A DNA stretch of 64,000 bases, from contig JAPNXP010000001.1 in assembly GCA_028753945.1 (NCBI GenBank), positions 5,818,501 to 5,882,500 on the forward strand. Direction: 5' to 3'. The translations under genes and the position numbers were made by a program. Of this stretch, positions 12,677 to 25,000 are shown piece after piece; positions within the stretch are counted from its first letter, which is position 1, and every line of letters starts with the position of its first letter. The DNA comes from Hexactinellida sp. DTS-2022. Its lineage: Eukaryota; Porifera; Hexactinellida. The notes under the pieces are model-generated. The model was not told where the DNA came from. It saw only the letters and a program-made list of their open reading frames with translations, and made no database searches.

Positions 12677-13384
12677 TGTTGGGTTTTGTCATAAATGTTA
12701 TCCCAAGTTGAGTACATTTAGAGTTGAGCCAATCAGCTTTTGGTGGTGAGTAATATGGCCCTACTTCTGAGAAGTTCGGAGAACGAATTCGATATGGCAG
12801 TGAATTTTTTTAATCTCCTATCTGTGCTGTGAAGATCTTTCCCTCAACATATTCTATAATCTGTAAAATATAATCTTATGAATAATTCTTTAGAGAAAGT
12901 AGTTATATCTCTCTCTCTCTGAGTGCTTACCGTTGCTTATAGAATATGATGTACATAATCGATAGGATTGAGTGAGGGTGCTGTACTCATGTAAGAGAAC
13001 GCTGCTCTTGCCCATTCGACCAGGTATCCAATTTTTTCTTCTCGCTAAAATAGATTTATTAAAAGATATCTAATTAAAATTAACTTACCATTTTTTCCTG
13101 GCTCCAATCTTCAAAACATATGCTAGAATAGAGCTTGAGGCCGTCATGATACATTTCCCCGGAGTGTTAGCTAGCTCCCTATGTAGCTCTGATATATAGG
13201 TACTCCCCCTTAGGTGCTCAATGACTTCATCCTAAATCTGTGTGAAATTTCAATCTATTCAAATGTAATTAACCCAGCTTACCTTCAAGAGGAACAATTC
13301 ATTAATTATTGTCTTCCGAGGTATTCCATAAGCATAAGTCTCGCAAGATTGATCTCTGTTAATCTAAAAAAATATTTATTATAG
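12677..13384 (-). other. Upstream exons and small introns of the OTU unit
   Basis: On the minus strand, acceptor TTTTTTTAG precedes an 81-nt open exon (13363-13283). Donor GTAAGC follows, then a 143-nt exon (13231-13089), GTAAGT, a 114-nt exon (13044-12931), GTAAGC, and an exon from 12860. Introns are 44-70 bp. The 143-nt exon is open in only one frame and the phase into the next exon does not fit, so this part is decayed or mis-modelled. I do not recognise the encoded family. Confidence 0.4.
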
Positions 13385-13535
13385 TGTGACGATTGTATAA
13401 GTCTAATCAGATAATAAGAAAAACAATTTAAGTGAAGTGCATAACAAACTAACTACTTGTGTGGTATACTACTTTATATACTATGAGTATATGATGTTAT
13501 AGAACTAAGAACTATGGATTAACATATCTGTTACA
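13385..13535 (-). repeat. 151-bp LTR of the gypsy element (3' side)
   Basis: Read on the minus strand it starts TGTAACAGATATG right after a purine run (AAAGGGAGGTGA, the likely polypurine tract following the integrase stop). It ends CGTCACA, giving the TG...CA termini of an LTR. The matching 5' LTR is not in the window, so the exact end is inferred. Confidence 0.6.
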
Positions 13536-13545
13536 TCACCTCCCT

Positions 13546-14841
13546 TTAGAAGAAGTCTTGCATTTGATAATCCCTACTTTCCTGGACCCTTGTAATGTAC
13601 TCTTTGTACTCTTTAGGTTTTCTGTCCCTTAGTGGGTACCTCCGTGTAACTTCAGTGCAAGGAATGTCATCCATTTCTTGGAAGTGTTCCTCTGACGGAT
13701 TCTCAACATCTTTTCCACTCCCCTCTGACATGTTTGTTTCATCTCTGGATGGATTTGTGAACTCCAGGGTTTCATCTTCTACCTCGTTACTTGTCTCACT
13801 TAACCTTTCTAAACTAGTGTTAGCCGTATCCCTGTTGTTCATTTCTCCTGACATTTGAGAGTTGGGTAACATAAAGTCGCTACCTCTACTTCCTTTGTAT
13901 AGTTTACACCGGCTCAGGTGGATCCACTTTCGTCTACTACCGCGATCAATCTTGACGTCCGCCCCTCTCCGTCTGATTACCCTATAAGGTCCATTGAACC
14001 TTGGATCGAGAGAATCTGTACTTCTCTCATTTCGTTCGAATACATAATCGCCTGGGCAAGTTTCCGTCCTCCGTGTACCTCTGTCATATTTTTGTTGCAT
14101 ATTTCGCTTACTGATCCGATCATTATCTGCTGCCTTCTCCAGGAGCTCGGCCTTTAGCTTCACCAATCGCTCGACGTGTTGTTGGTGTGTCTCGTCAGGA
14201 CCCTCCTTGTGAGCAGCAATCCAGGCATCAATAGGAGATATAGGCTGTCTACCCGTGCTGAGTACATGGGCAGAGAATTTGGTTGATGAATTCTCGATGT
14301 TATTACAATAAAATGTAACTTCAGTCAAAATACTGGGCCATGCGTCCTTGTCTAGATTTCTTTCGATAGTTAAGCACCTTGCAACTTGCTTTACGAGTCC
14401 GATACTCCGTTCTGCAAGTCCGTCTGCTTGAGGGTGGTACGGGGATGTATGCCGCTTTTCAATACCAAATTTATCGCACATTTCTCTAACCTCAGTACCG
14501 TCGACATTGTGAGCCTGATCGGTAAGTATACCTTTAGGCACCCCGTGACCCCGGAAAACCCAGCCGTTCTCGAACTCCTTAACGATTGAGGAGGCCTTTT
14601 GATCCTTTAACGGAATAGCCTCTATATAGCGCGTGAAGACATCTACAATACACAAAAAGTATCTATAGTTCTCATCAGACCATGGAAGTGTAGTTATATC
14701 CATAGCAATCAGGTCACCAGGTCCAATTCCACTAATATCAAACTCTTCCATCGGTTGCCTAGGACTATTGGAGGGCTTAGCTCGTTGACAAGTAATACAA
14801 TCATTACAGAATACCTTCACGCTTCGAGCCATCCCCTCCAA
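13546..14841 (-). CDS. Ty3/gypsy integrase, N-terminus deleted
   Basis: 431-residue frame on the minus strand. It opens within the zinc-binding domain (only the CNDCITC cysteine pair remains). The catalytic core follows: Asp in AMDITTLPW, Asp in LTDQAHN, and Glu in HPQADGLAERS, which is the complete DDE set. The GPYRVI-RRR chromodomain-like/SH3-like tail then gives way to an acidic Ser/Glu/Asn-rich region. Integrases of this kind insert retrotransposon cDNA. The HH half of the zinc finger is missing because of the junction with the RT fragment, so this copy is defective. Confidence 0.9.
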   Translation of the reverse strand: MEGMARSVKVFCNDCITCQRAKPSNSPRQPMEEFDISGIGPGDLIAMDITTLPWSDENYRYFLCIVDVFTRYIEAIPLKDQKASSIVKEFENGWVFRGHGVPKGILTDQAHNVDGTEVREMCDKFGIEKRHTSPYHPQADGLAERSIGLVKQVARCLTIERNLDKDAWPSILTEVTFYCNNIENSSTKFSAHVLSTGRQPISPIDAWIAAHKEGPDETHQQHVERLVKLKAELLEKAADNDRISKRNMQQKYDRGTRRTETCPGDYVFERNERSTDSLDPRFNGPYRVIRRRGADVKIDRGSRRKWIHLSRCKLYKGSRGSDFMLPNSQMSGEMNNRDTANTSLERLSETSNEVEDETLEFTNPSRDETNMSEGSGKDVENPSEEHFQEMDDIPCTEVTRRYPLRDRKPKEYKEYITRVQESRDYQMQDFF

Positions 14842-15738
14842 AAAGAAATTTCAATCGGTCTGAGTTGCCCCGTACGTTCATCTTTCTGAGATAATACCCC
14901 TGCAATACCATTAACGCTTGCGTCTGTTTCCACTGTAAAGTTTCTCTCCCAATTTGGAAATGCCAACATCACCGGTTCCTTGACCAATTTGTCTCGTAAC
15001 TTGCGAAATGTCCCTTCACTATCTACTGACCATTCCCAGGTAGCCCCCTTTTCTGTCAATCGGTACAGGGGTCCAGCCAACTCTGCCAAATTCGGGATAT
15101 AGGATCTGTAAAAGTTCAGGCTCCCGAGGAATCGCTGTAGTTCTTTCACACTAGTAGGTCTGGGAAAGTTTGACAATTTCTCTGCCGCGCTGGTCAAGGG
15201 TCTCCTACCGTCTTCAGATACTGAGTGCCCAAGGAACTCAACTTTATCAATACCCAGTTGGCATTTTCTAAATTTAATATGAATATTCGCTTGCTTCATT
15301 CTTTCCAGGACTTCTTGCAAGTCCACCAGATGCTGTTCAAATGTCTGCGAAAAAATGATGCAGTCATCTATATAAGACTCCGTATGTTTCAAGCCTTTCA
15401 AGGTGCTATCCATCATTCGTTGGAATGTAGCTTGGGAGTTGACTAGACCAAAGGGCATCACTGTCATCTCATAAAGCCCTCTCGGGGTGTTGAACGCGGT
15501 CTTTTCCATGTCGTTATCTCTAACTGGTCCGCACCAATATGCAGAGGAGATATCTATAACGGAGAAGTATTTGTAACCATGTAGCTTATCGAGGATAAAC
15601 TGGATTTGCGGGATACTGTATGCATCCTTTTTTGTTACCTCATTGAGTTTTCTGTAGTCAATTGCAAAACGTTGCTTCCCATCCTTTTTGGATACCAAAA
15701 CTACATTACTAGACCATGGTGAGTTTGACGGTCTACAT
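14817..15738 (-). pseudogene. Ty3/gypsy reverse transcriptase and start of RNase H, truncated both ends
   Basis: The minus-strand frame begins within the RT fingers (SPWSSNVVLVSKKDG) right at the hAT boundary. It carries FAIDYRKLNE, the catalytic YIDD in ESYIDDCIIFS, the FLGH segment and the RNase H opening ETDASVNGIAGVL. It then runs into a short tail and a stop where it overlaps the integrase frame. The rest of RNase H and the front of integrase are missing, an internal deletion. Protease, gag and the RT front are absent beyond the hAT copy. Confidence 0.9.
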
Positions 15739-18302
15739 CAGCGGTTCTTAACCTTTTTTGGGCCATTACCCACTTTGGAAGACTCAGCAAATCTATTCCC
15801 CAACCAAAATGTGAATCTTATTTTAAATATTCAAAACCGTATGCAATGCATTCGTTTAATTTTTGTCACATTAGATATTATATAATTCATGTTTCAATTG
15901 ATCTAAATTAGTATATTAACTTGATCCCGGACTTTTTCATACATTTGTGGGATACACCTGTAAAACTAAATATGTAATGTAAAATTTATAATAGTAAATG
16001 AGTCAATGCGATTTTTGCACTTGTTTACTACCCGCAAGTTCGGTGATATTGGGAGCAGTAAAGGATAGTGAACATCTCAGGTCATCTTCCACCTCTAGTT
16101 TGTTTCGAGCCTTTGTTTTGATTGCGAGTAGGCTTGAAAATCCTGATTCACATAGATACGTTGATGAGAAAGGGATAAGAATTTTAAGAGCTCGTTGGCT
16201 GACAGCTGGATAGACTAAACGCATTTTGGCCCAAAAGTCTGGGAGACTGAGAATTTGGAACTCATCCTTGGCGAATGAATCATGTACAAGTTCCAAAAAC
16301 TCATCCTGGATTTCTTCTGAAATCGTCTCTAACTCACACTGGAATGGATTTCTTGTCATACCAAATAATGCATCCCCTGTGTTTACCCCAGGAAAATATT
16401 TATTAAACTCCTCTCCCAGGCAGTCAAGGTGCTCCATTATATCTCTTTGTAACTCTGCACATATGGGCTCATTGCAGAGTACATCTGTCAATCGATGAAA
16501 AGAACATGTATTTCCATCTCTGATCTTCCCACTCCAGAGTTTAATTTTGGAGATGAAGGCATTGATGTTGTCCGAATGACTGATAATGTTTGTATCTCGG
16601 CCCTGAAGTTTCCGAATAAGCTTATTTAGAGCTTCAAAGATATCTGCAAGGTATGCCAAGTGTGAGACAAACTCTGGTTTGTTAAATTCAGATAGGAGAT
16701 CCATTTTGCATTTCATCTTGAGAAAGGTGTTCACCTCTTCCTTGAGTTCAAACACCCGAGCCAACATGTTGCCCTTTGATAGCCAACGTACTTGCGTGTG
16801 GAATAAGAGATATTGGTGGGTAGCATCCAGCCCTTCACAAATTTGGCGAAATAAGCGAGTGTTGCAGGCTCCGCTTTTGACATAATTGACTACTTTAATG
16901 ACGATCACTAGGTCAGCACACAAAGAACTAGGCATTGTCTTAGACGCCAGTGCCTCGCGATGGATAAAACAGTGGGTTCCTAGAACATTAGGATTCTTGT
17001 GTTTAACAAGCGAGATAAAACCAGACCTGCTACCCAACATGGCTGGTGCTCCTAACGAGCACACCCCAGCTAATCTTTTCCAGTCGAGATTCATCTCCCT
17101 AAAGAATGTTGAGACTACAGCCATCACATCTTCTGCCTTTGTTGTCGTCTCCAAGGGCTTGCAAAATAGGAACTCCTCCTCAATCACCTTACCATTAATA
17201 TAACGAGCAAAAACCATCAATTGAGAAAGATTGGCCACATCTGTAGACTCGTCCAGCTGGATAGCAAAGATGGGAGATGCCAAGATCTTTGTAATCACCT
17301 GGTGTTTGATGTTGTTAGAGATGTCAACGATCCTTGACTTGATGGTGTCATTTGACATGGATATTTGCTCCAGCTTGTTAATGGCATCTTTGTTGAGGAC
17401 TATTCGAGCACATTCAAGAATGCAGGGCTTTATGAGAGTCTCTCCTATTGAATGAGACTTCTTGTTTTTTGCCACCAATAGTGCAACAGCATACGATACA
17501 TGAACAATTGACCTTTCCTTTTGGTGGAATGCTCCACTGGAATCAAGTTTCACCCTCTTTAATCCAGTCTATTTCATCTCAAAGAAAACTCTATCTTTTT
17601 TGGAATGCTCCGGGTGGACTGTGATGAGATGTTGCTTCAGTTGATAAGGCTTCATGCTAGAATTCGATAGAGTTTTCATACACAATACGCATTGTGGAAG
17701 TTGATGGCCATTATTTTCCAGGAATGTAAAGCCAAAGTTGAGATAATCGTCTTGATACTTTCTCTTCAGTGACATGATAAATACAGACTTATTTATTTAA
17801 CTACAAGTTAAAGTAAGAAAGCTAGATAACTTGAAATAAGTCGAGGAAGTAAAAAATGTTCAAGATTCAAAAATCAGGGGCTTTTGAGTTTAATATTTGT
17901 AGTTTAGATTATTCTTTTATATCTAAGTATTATGAGTTATCAAACTCAAGTTAACTTCATTTGCACTGTCACATTGATTAAACTTCATAGTGTTAATCTA
18001 CAACTAAACACCTGCTGTATAAGTAATGATGCCATTCAAAAGTTGGTGTTAATTGTTGTTATGATAACATATTTTGATTGCACTTGAATTTGTATGGTAT
18101 TCAGAATGAGATTAATCAATTTAATTATGATACTCATAATTTGACATCTCTTCAATGTATTCTTAAAATTCTCTGAATCTCAGAATTTGACTTAGTAGTT
18201 TTAGTAAATGAGGCCTCAGTTAATAACTTTCATTTTATATTTTCCCAGAAGTTCCATTCCCCACCTAGTGGTCCTCTATTCCCCACCGGTTAAGAACCAC
18301 TG
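15739..18302 (-). mobile_element. hAT element copy 1, 2564 bp
   Basis: Termini are CAGCGGTTCTTAACC and the complement of CAGTGGTTCTTAACC. It is nearly identical to copy 2 (46782-49363) but inverted, and it lacks an 18-bp piece of the inverted terminal region that copy 2 has. Flanks are GTCTACAT and TTATAGAC, which do not match, so no direct target duplication is seen here. Confidence 0.92.
16003..17775 (-). pseudogene. hAT (ZBED-like) transposase with in-frame TAG, copy 1
   Basis: Minus strand, 17775 to 16003. The first 68 codons form a BED zinc finger (CVLCMKTL and HLITVHPEH) and stop at TAG 17571-17569. The same frame then continues for over 500 codons through the RNase H-like transposase: LDESTDVA (first Asp), GVCSLGAPAM (where the family normally has Asp in place of Leu), THCFIHREALASK, and the C-terminal dimerisation block FSSTYLCESGFS. 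The translated part is identical to copy 2, including the TAG and the Leu. It probably cannot catalyse transposition. Confidence 0.88.
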
Positions 18303-18824
18303 TTATAGACCATAAATGTTTAGATTTTCACTTTTTGCGATTTTTTTTAAATAAATTGTTGTTTATTTTCGTCAATGATACCTTGAATAGAGTAATGATA
18401 CTACCAACCGTACCATTGTTGAGGAATACAATACTGATAATCGTTTAAAGTGGTGAAACCAGTGATCCGCTCTACAAAATAGGTCATAACTCTGGAAATA
18501 CGTTTGGACCAGACTCCAAACCATGTACAAACGATATTTATGGTCCTTCAGCATTGCTTAGTCAAATTAAAAAAAATCAGTTCATTTTGAGTTTTGGACT
18601 AAATTTTAGTTTTTTTTCATGTTAAGGACAGACACCCTTAGAAATATTACAGATATACGTATAGTAATATTATTACTATGTAATACTATAAATATTAAGT
18701 TCGTATATACAGTAGGACCTTGTTAATACGTACTAATTTGACGGTCCATTGGTGTACTTATTAACGAGGTTCTAATAAAATTGGATTACACTAGAGAGTC
18801 TAGCAAAGGAAAATTGTCCGTAGG
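18303..18824. other. Upstream region of the MAGUK gene
   Basis: No clear promoter element is seen. At about 18708-18780 a degenerate Tigger/pogo-like sequence begins TACAGTAGGACCTTGTTAAT and contains TTAACGAGGTTCTA, the same termini as the MITE at 46469-46644. The open frame on the minus strand at 18372-18554 has no recognisable similarity. Confidence 0.5.
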
Positions 18825-19067
18825 ATGGAGGATCCGGTGGTAGTGGACCTGACAGAGCTATTGAAGATGTTCTGGAAGTACAGACGGCGCCTTAACTCCG
18901 CTGAGCCCGCCCAGCAGGAGCTCTACGACTCCCTCATAGAGCTGGATAGGTCCGTCCTGGACAGGGTCCGGCAGCTAAGGGACCTCTACTGGAATGTGCT
19001 TCAGAGGCAGTCCCTCACGCACAGACACAAGGCTACCGATATCAGGAGGGCAGCCGCGGAGTGGGGG
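18825..19067 (+). CDS. MAGUK exon 1, L27-like N-terminus
   Basis: ATG at 18825, 81 codons, ending with donor GTAAGT, phase 0. It is distinctly GC-rich against the flanks, as are all exons of this gene. It encodes amphipathic helices (LTELLKMFWKYRRRL, then SLIELDRSVLDRVRQLRDLY) resembling L27 oligomerisation domains at the start of DLG proteins. L27 is an inference from helix pattern and position; another helical bundle is possible. Confidence 0.65.
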
Positions 19068-22000
19068 GTAAGTTCCTACAACATTCTTGCGTAGTCAAGC
19101 AAAATTTGTCTCAAGTGACCACTTGAACGACGCCAAATTTAATGTTGATTACGAATATCGGCATAAAAATTGTTTTGGACTTGATTTGAGGAAGTTAGAT
19201 GAGTTCTAATGAGGGTTGCCAATCCAGTCCAATCGAGAAGATTTTCGATTGCCGATTGCAGCATTTTTCATCGATTGGATTATCGGTTGGATTGCTGCAT
19301 TTTTCATCGATTGGATTGTCGATTTTGTTGTCGATTGGATTGGTTCGGTTTGTTTTTTCAATTTCTAAATAATGCCAAAATTTAAAATGCTCAATTGCTC
19401 GTCAATTAATAAAACCCAATAATATATGTTTTAAGTTTGAACATATGATGAAACATAACTCTTTGATATAATACTGAGGAGTAAACGATCGAAAAAAATC
19501 GGAGAAACAATCCAAAAAATCGATGATAATTGGATTGTCGATTGAAATTGGATTGTCATCCGAATAATCGATTGTCGAAATTTGTATTGCCGATTGTCCA
19601 AATTTGGCTCGATTGGATTGGATTGTCGATTGGATTGGATTGGATTGGCAACCCTGGTTCTAACTTCTAATACCTTCAAAATGTGTCCCTTAAGTGGTCA
19701 ATTGTGGCCGACACATTGAATTTTGGAGTTGCAGTGTTTCATCCAGACATTTAGGCAAGGGGGGAGGCAAAGTAGAGTTTTGGGAATGTGAGGGAGGGCG
19801 GCGTCAGCTTTGATCAATGTTTTTTTTTTCAAATGCTAAGGAGGGGCACAGGATCCAAGGGGGGGCAAATGCCCCTCCCGCCCAGTGTTTGTCAGAAAAG
19901 ACCACCCCGGAAAAAACCCATGGAAAAAAGGTGCCCCACCTGAATTTAACCTGTGACGTAATTGTGCCCCACCAGTGGCGGCTGGCTAGCGCCGCCACCG
20001 CTATAGACAGTAAAATAGTATCCGCACTGTCACCGAAATATATTAATCATGCGAGGCCAGTAAATAGAAAAGGCAGAAGTCCAAAAAAGGTCGGTTTTTT
20101 CCACCTGCCCCGGTCTTTTCTAGAAAAGGGCGTTTTTTTCCGAACACTGTTGGCACCAGACCTGGGGCTGATTACTAGTGAGTGATTACGATTACATCCT
20201 TCAGACTAAGCTTGATTATGATTATGATTACGATTACAGGAAATGTTTTAATCTATTACAATCAATTAAAATCGATTACAATTGATTACAATTTCATTTT
20301 CTTTACGATGCAATTACGATCGTTTCGATTAAGTCCCGGAGTTTCATGCGCACGAAAAATAAGGCTCGGGTGCATGGAAGTAGCCACCAATAATTATTTG
20401 TAGGCGGATATTTCTTTGTGGGTGCAATGAGATCAGCGAACTCTCAAACTATAACCTTATTTAAAGTTATTGTGGAAAATTTAGGGAGTGGGCCCATGGC
20501 CTACTTAATATACGGCTATATATGTCGCCGAGATTGCCATAAAACAAAGAGGCCAGTTTCTAATTTTCAAAATGGAGAATTGATCTTTATTCGAATAATT
20601 AGCACTGATAGACCTGAAAAGTGTATTATAACTATATAGGAATATGGTATCCAGGTATACATAGCACCCTCCAGAATTGTGATATGTCATCATCTGATGA
20701 CGTTATGGTTATTTTTGTTGCGAATTATCTTGTTTTTCTAGCATACTTTTAACATAGTTAAACGCGTTATAAATGTTCAAAATTGGAACATGGTATACCC
20801 AGAAGTAGTAGAATAAAATATATCGAAATTATAAATGGAATGTTGACACATTCCTCGGTTGCCATGGAAAATGTATATTTCCTAAAATGTGCCATAACTC
20901 AAAAACTATGAATGTTATGTAAACTAGACTGGTACTGATCTGTCCGAAATAGGTAACTTCCTATTCATCGATAATACATTTTATATGCCTAACTTCAATA
21001 ATTTTTGAGATAATGAGATAATTAACACTCAATTCATTTTAGGTAATGACTCACTATCTCAAAAAAAATTATATTTTCATTTATTCTACTATATTATATA
21101 GGAGGGTCCGGTTTTGTCGGACCACTTTAACTGTTTGACCGGAGAGTTTTTAGAGCCGTGCGACGTCCGTGATGTGCATAATTAATGTTCTAAGTAGGGC
21201 TGAAACGAATATTCGAAATGTAACGAACGAACCTTTTTCTAAACGAACGAATATTCGTTCGTTTGGATGACTAAGCATTAAATCAATTTCTAGAGACAAA
21301 ATACATTGGAAAATAGGTTTTTGATAATGTTACAATGGTATAATAATAGTTACGAAGTGTATTATACACAAGTTAACTAATAATCAGCTAGTTTAAGTGG
21401 GAATTTATATTTACGATATCTCTAAGCTATACAAAAGTCTTGTTGTTGTCCAAAATTAGTCAACGAATATCCGTTTCAATCTAGTATTCGTCCAAACGAA
21501 TATCGTTTCGTAACGAATATTCGTTTGCAAACGAACGAATATTCGTTCAATCATTTCGAACGAATATTCGAATATTCGGTATATTCGTTTCAGCCCTAGT
21601 TCTAAGCGGCTGGACTAAATATATATAATGAAAATTAATTCCTGTTATTATATAATTTTATACCTTACCTCTAAGTTTAACAAATATACACACATACGCA
21701 GTGTTACGCACACAAATCGAGTACTTAATCATATAGCTCAACTAGGTGACTGTAATTTACCGCAAACCCTTGCTAATTTAGTGTCATTAGTTATTAACTT
21801 AATTTTGAATTGTACTACAATATGATAGAATTGTCCTAGGGCTTTGTGCCAGCAGAGATTCCGCGGGCTACAGACCTGTACGAGGAATTCACTGTGAAGC
21901 TGAGCCGCCCCAGAGAGCACCCTCCCTGGGGAATAACCATAATCGGGGGCGACGAGGACCCGGAGGACCCAGGCATTTACATCCGAGACATCATTGACAG

Positions 22001-25000
22001 CAGCATCGCCCAGAGGTCTGGGGCTCTGCTGCCGTGCGATAGAATTATAGAAGTTAACGGGATTGATACCAGAGCCGTCAGGCATGATGTGAGTATACTT
22101 GTAAAAACTTTATTTTAACAAATTGGATAAATAAACAGAAACTTTCTACTTTTATCTATCTCTATATTAAAAAGACAATTGTTCTTTGTTTGAACAGAAT
22201 TAATGGCAAATACCATAGGCTCTGGAGATCTTAAAATTTGCAGGCTGGGGTAATTTTACACGCTGACAACGATATATTTTGGTTCTATGACGTCATAAAA
22301 GCACATATTTGTGAATAACTCTTTCAATTTTTATCCGATTCGCCCACAATTTAGATGATAACACACAGGGGCGTCAGGTTAACCAAAAAAGCGGGGGGGG
22401 GGGGCGTTGTACTAGTTCATTCAATATGTCTAATACACAGATTAAAATGAATAGTAATTTCAATTATATTTTGAATCCTTCCATGTCTGCATTTCGTAAT
22501 TGATCAATTGAAGAATCCATAATTTCATATTATTTCTTAATTGAACAATTAAAGGGTCTATAATGCTAATAATATACACTGAATGTGTTTCCAACCATAA
22601 ATCAAAGTCAAGATTCTAGTAATTCAATAAATTCTAAATCTAATATTTTGATAATTCGTGTTCTGACTCTAATTATTCTTGAAAATAATAAATGTCTTAT
22701 TCTGAGCATTCCGCTAAAAATCCTAAGATTGCCCAGCCGCTATTAAAACATTTTTTCCCCAGCACAAACATCGCTCACTTCTCCGGACTGCGATCCAGAT
22801 TCTCAGTCCACTGAAGGCCTAAATGAATTTTTTGACCTCTCTCATGCGCATTATGTAATGAACATAATGAAATATTGGCAGGGTTGCCGGGGTATGTGAA
22901 TTCCCATGGGCATAGGCGTCGAACTTCCAATTTTTCTGAAAATCTGGGGGGGGCAGCCAGAGAACATTTAGAAGACATTTATTTTATTTTGCAATTAATA
23001 CACAAGAATCACACAGAATTTTTAATAAATAACGTAAGTGAGATGTAAATTTACCGAGAAAGCTTTATGCAACTTGAAATTTTGGGGCAAATTAAAAACC
23101 TATTATCCTCCACTGTTTCAACTAATTTTCAAAGACAAACGCCAGCTGAGGGGACGAAAGCATACCTGCCAACTGTACAGGGATTCGCTGTAGAGTACTG
23201 GAATTTAAACATTTTGGCAGTTCTGTTAAGGTGTACAGGGATTTATACAATTTATACAGGGATTTTTAATTTACTAATTATGTGTCAAATAATGCCTAAA
23301 AATGTTTACAGTGATGATAGTATATTCTGCCATGCATTCTGCATTGACCACATAAAGGGACAACTGGTTTATTAAGCGTAGAGGGATTACCTGCACAATA
23401 TGTAAGTCATTGCTTTCTCCTTTCCAAGTGCTAATTTAGAAATGTAAGTGTATAGTAATTTCTTGGACGAGCGAGCGCAGCGAGCGAGAAATTTTGTGAG
23501 GTGTACAGGATTTTGGCCAATGTACAGGGGAAAATTGGAGCCCTGTACAGGGATATGACTCAAATAGGTTGGTATGTATGCGAAATCTGGGGGGGGCGAG
23601 ACCTATGCTGCCCCCCCCGACATTTTTCCGTGGGGGGCAGGCCCCCCCCGCCCCCCTTGCAACGACGCCTATGCCCATGGGGATCCCCATACCCATGGGA
23701 ATGGGAATCAAATTTTCCCTTCCGATGGGATATTCGAATATGGTTTCATTAGGTCATCCTTAATTAATATAGGCTTTACATTGATACGAATCTGCTTTAG
23801 TAATTAAATTCGTTTTTATGTATATATTTTACTCCCCTATGGGATTCCTTATGGGGATTCCCATCCCATTCCCACAGGATTCCTATGGGAATGGAATTGG
23901 AATGGGAACGAAAATTCAAATCCCACGGCAACCGTGAATATTGGACCAATTGGATATTGGCAAAATCACTGACGAATGGATTAATAGAAGTGAGGTCAGG
24001 ATTAATCGATTTGTGCTAAGTGAAAAAACTTGAGGAATTCTTCAAACAAGTTAATGACATTAATTTGTTTATGATAATATTAATTGTCTTATATTACACG
24101 TATACATCTCAAATACGAAATAAATAATAAATAATCAGTAGTATCTAGTATTGCAATCACGCACTGCATATACTGTATATTCACAGCACAATTAGTAAAC
24201 TAGGATCAAAATAACTTTAAAGTGAGCATAATCTTTGAAAAGAAACTGGGGGGGCGGCCCCCCGGTTTTTGGCTCATTTCAAAACAGGGGGGGCGAGCCC
24301 CCCCGCCCCCCGGAACCTGACGCCCCTGATAACACAACATACAATGAGACACACGTATACCGATTTTGGGATTGTGATGTCACATAGGAACTAATTTGGA
24401 TTCAGCCAGGGGTGGCGGGAGGGTGTTGCCATTTGGGGCCTGCGCCCCACCTGAATTTGAGCGTGCCCCACCTCATTCCCCACCTGAGGTTGGAAACAGG
24501 CCTAAATTAATGTTAGTGTGCCCCACCTGAAGCAGGCTGTGCCCCACCAGTGGTACCGCTCTAGCGCCGCCACTGGATTCAGCTCTTACAATTTTGTCTC
24601 ATTCTAAAATATATTTTATTCCATGTCTTGCGTCTACAAATTTTAATAATTTTCGCTTTTATTCTGTGCCAGGCAATAACAAAAATGTAGCCTCCTATTG
24701 CTGCGTCATAGCACATATTGAGGTTTGATGATTTAATCTTCACATACAGTATTTCCGAAATTGCATACTCATTATTTAATTAATTAGTTGACATACTTGG
24801 GTCCCAAATAGCAGCATACTGAATTGAGTTGGTGTAATTTACAAGTCACAGGTTTTACTTTATTTAATACGAGTTATATTTGAGGAGAGTAAGGCCGCGA
24901 AGCGTCCGTTAATTGTGTTTCGTAGTGTCTAACACGAACGAACAAAAGTCGCGAATCGCCTTTTGTGAGAGAGTGATCCGTCGCGAAGCGACCGAGACCG

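Larger units (their letters stand above)
11446..13363 (-). pseudogene. Decayed spliced gene ending in an OTU-like cysteine protease, split by a hAT element
   Basis: Minus-strand unit. The 3' part (11446-11959) encodes an OTU-type deubiquitinase fold: nucleophile motif DGNCLFRA (Cys at residue 42 of the open frame), WGTDIEIVA, and a C-terminal SHYQPV that would supply the catalytic His. So the catalytic set looks intact. Upstream of the hAT insertion the frame continues (VYDKTQ-like stretch, ATG at 12717) and is preceded by candidate exons 13363-13283, 13231-13089, 13044-12931 and 12860 onward. These are separated by small introns with donors GTAAGC, GTAAGT and GTAAGC. In-frame stops near 12936 and 12811 and at least two frame changes show decay upstream. 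OTU-like remnants at 38.6-39.1 kb and 52.7-53.1 kb lie beside DDE transposases, so this is probably a third copy of that transposon's gene. OTU identity is strong; the exon model is tentative. Confidence 0.6.
22366..24328. mobile_element. Outer hAT-type element of a nest, TSD ATAACACA
   Basis: Termini CAGGGGCGTCAGGTT and AACCTGACGCCCCTG. ATAACACA flanks at 22358-22365 and 24329-24336. G- and C-runs lie just inside both ends. It carries two later insertions inside each other. Without them it would be about 900 bp. No transposase frame is seen. Confidence 0.92.

Noticed and set aside
16226-17455. Several open frames antisense to the hAT transposase
   Set aside because: Shadow frames of a real coding region; the same shadows occur at copy 2.
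19817-20185. 122-residue open frame in intron 1
   Set aside because: Composed of MITE remnants (GTGCCCCACC blocks); no similarity recognised and it lies within the MAGUK intron.
23436-23807. Overlapping Gly/Pro-rich frames near 23.5 kb
   Set aside because: They read through G/C runs and TIRs of nested MITEs; no domain.
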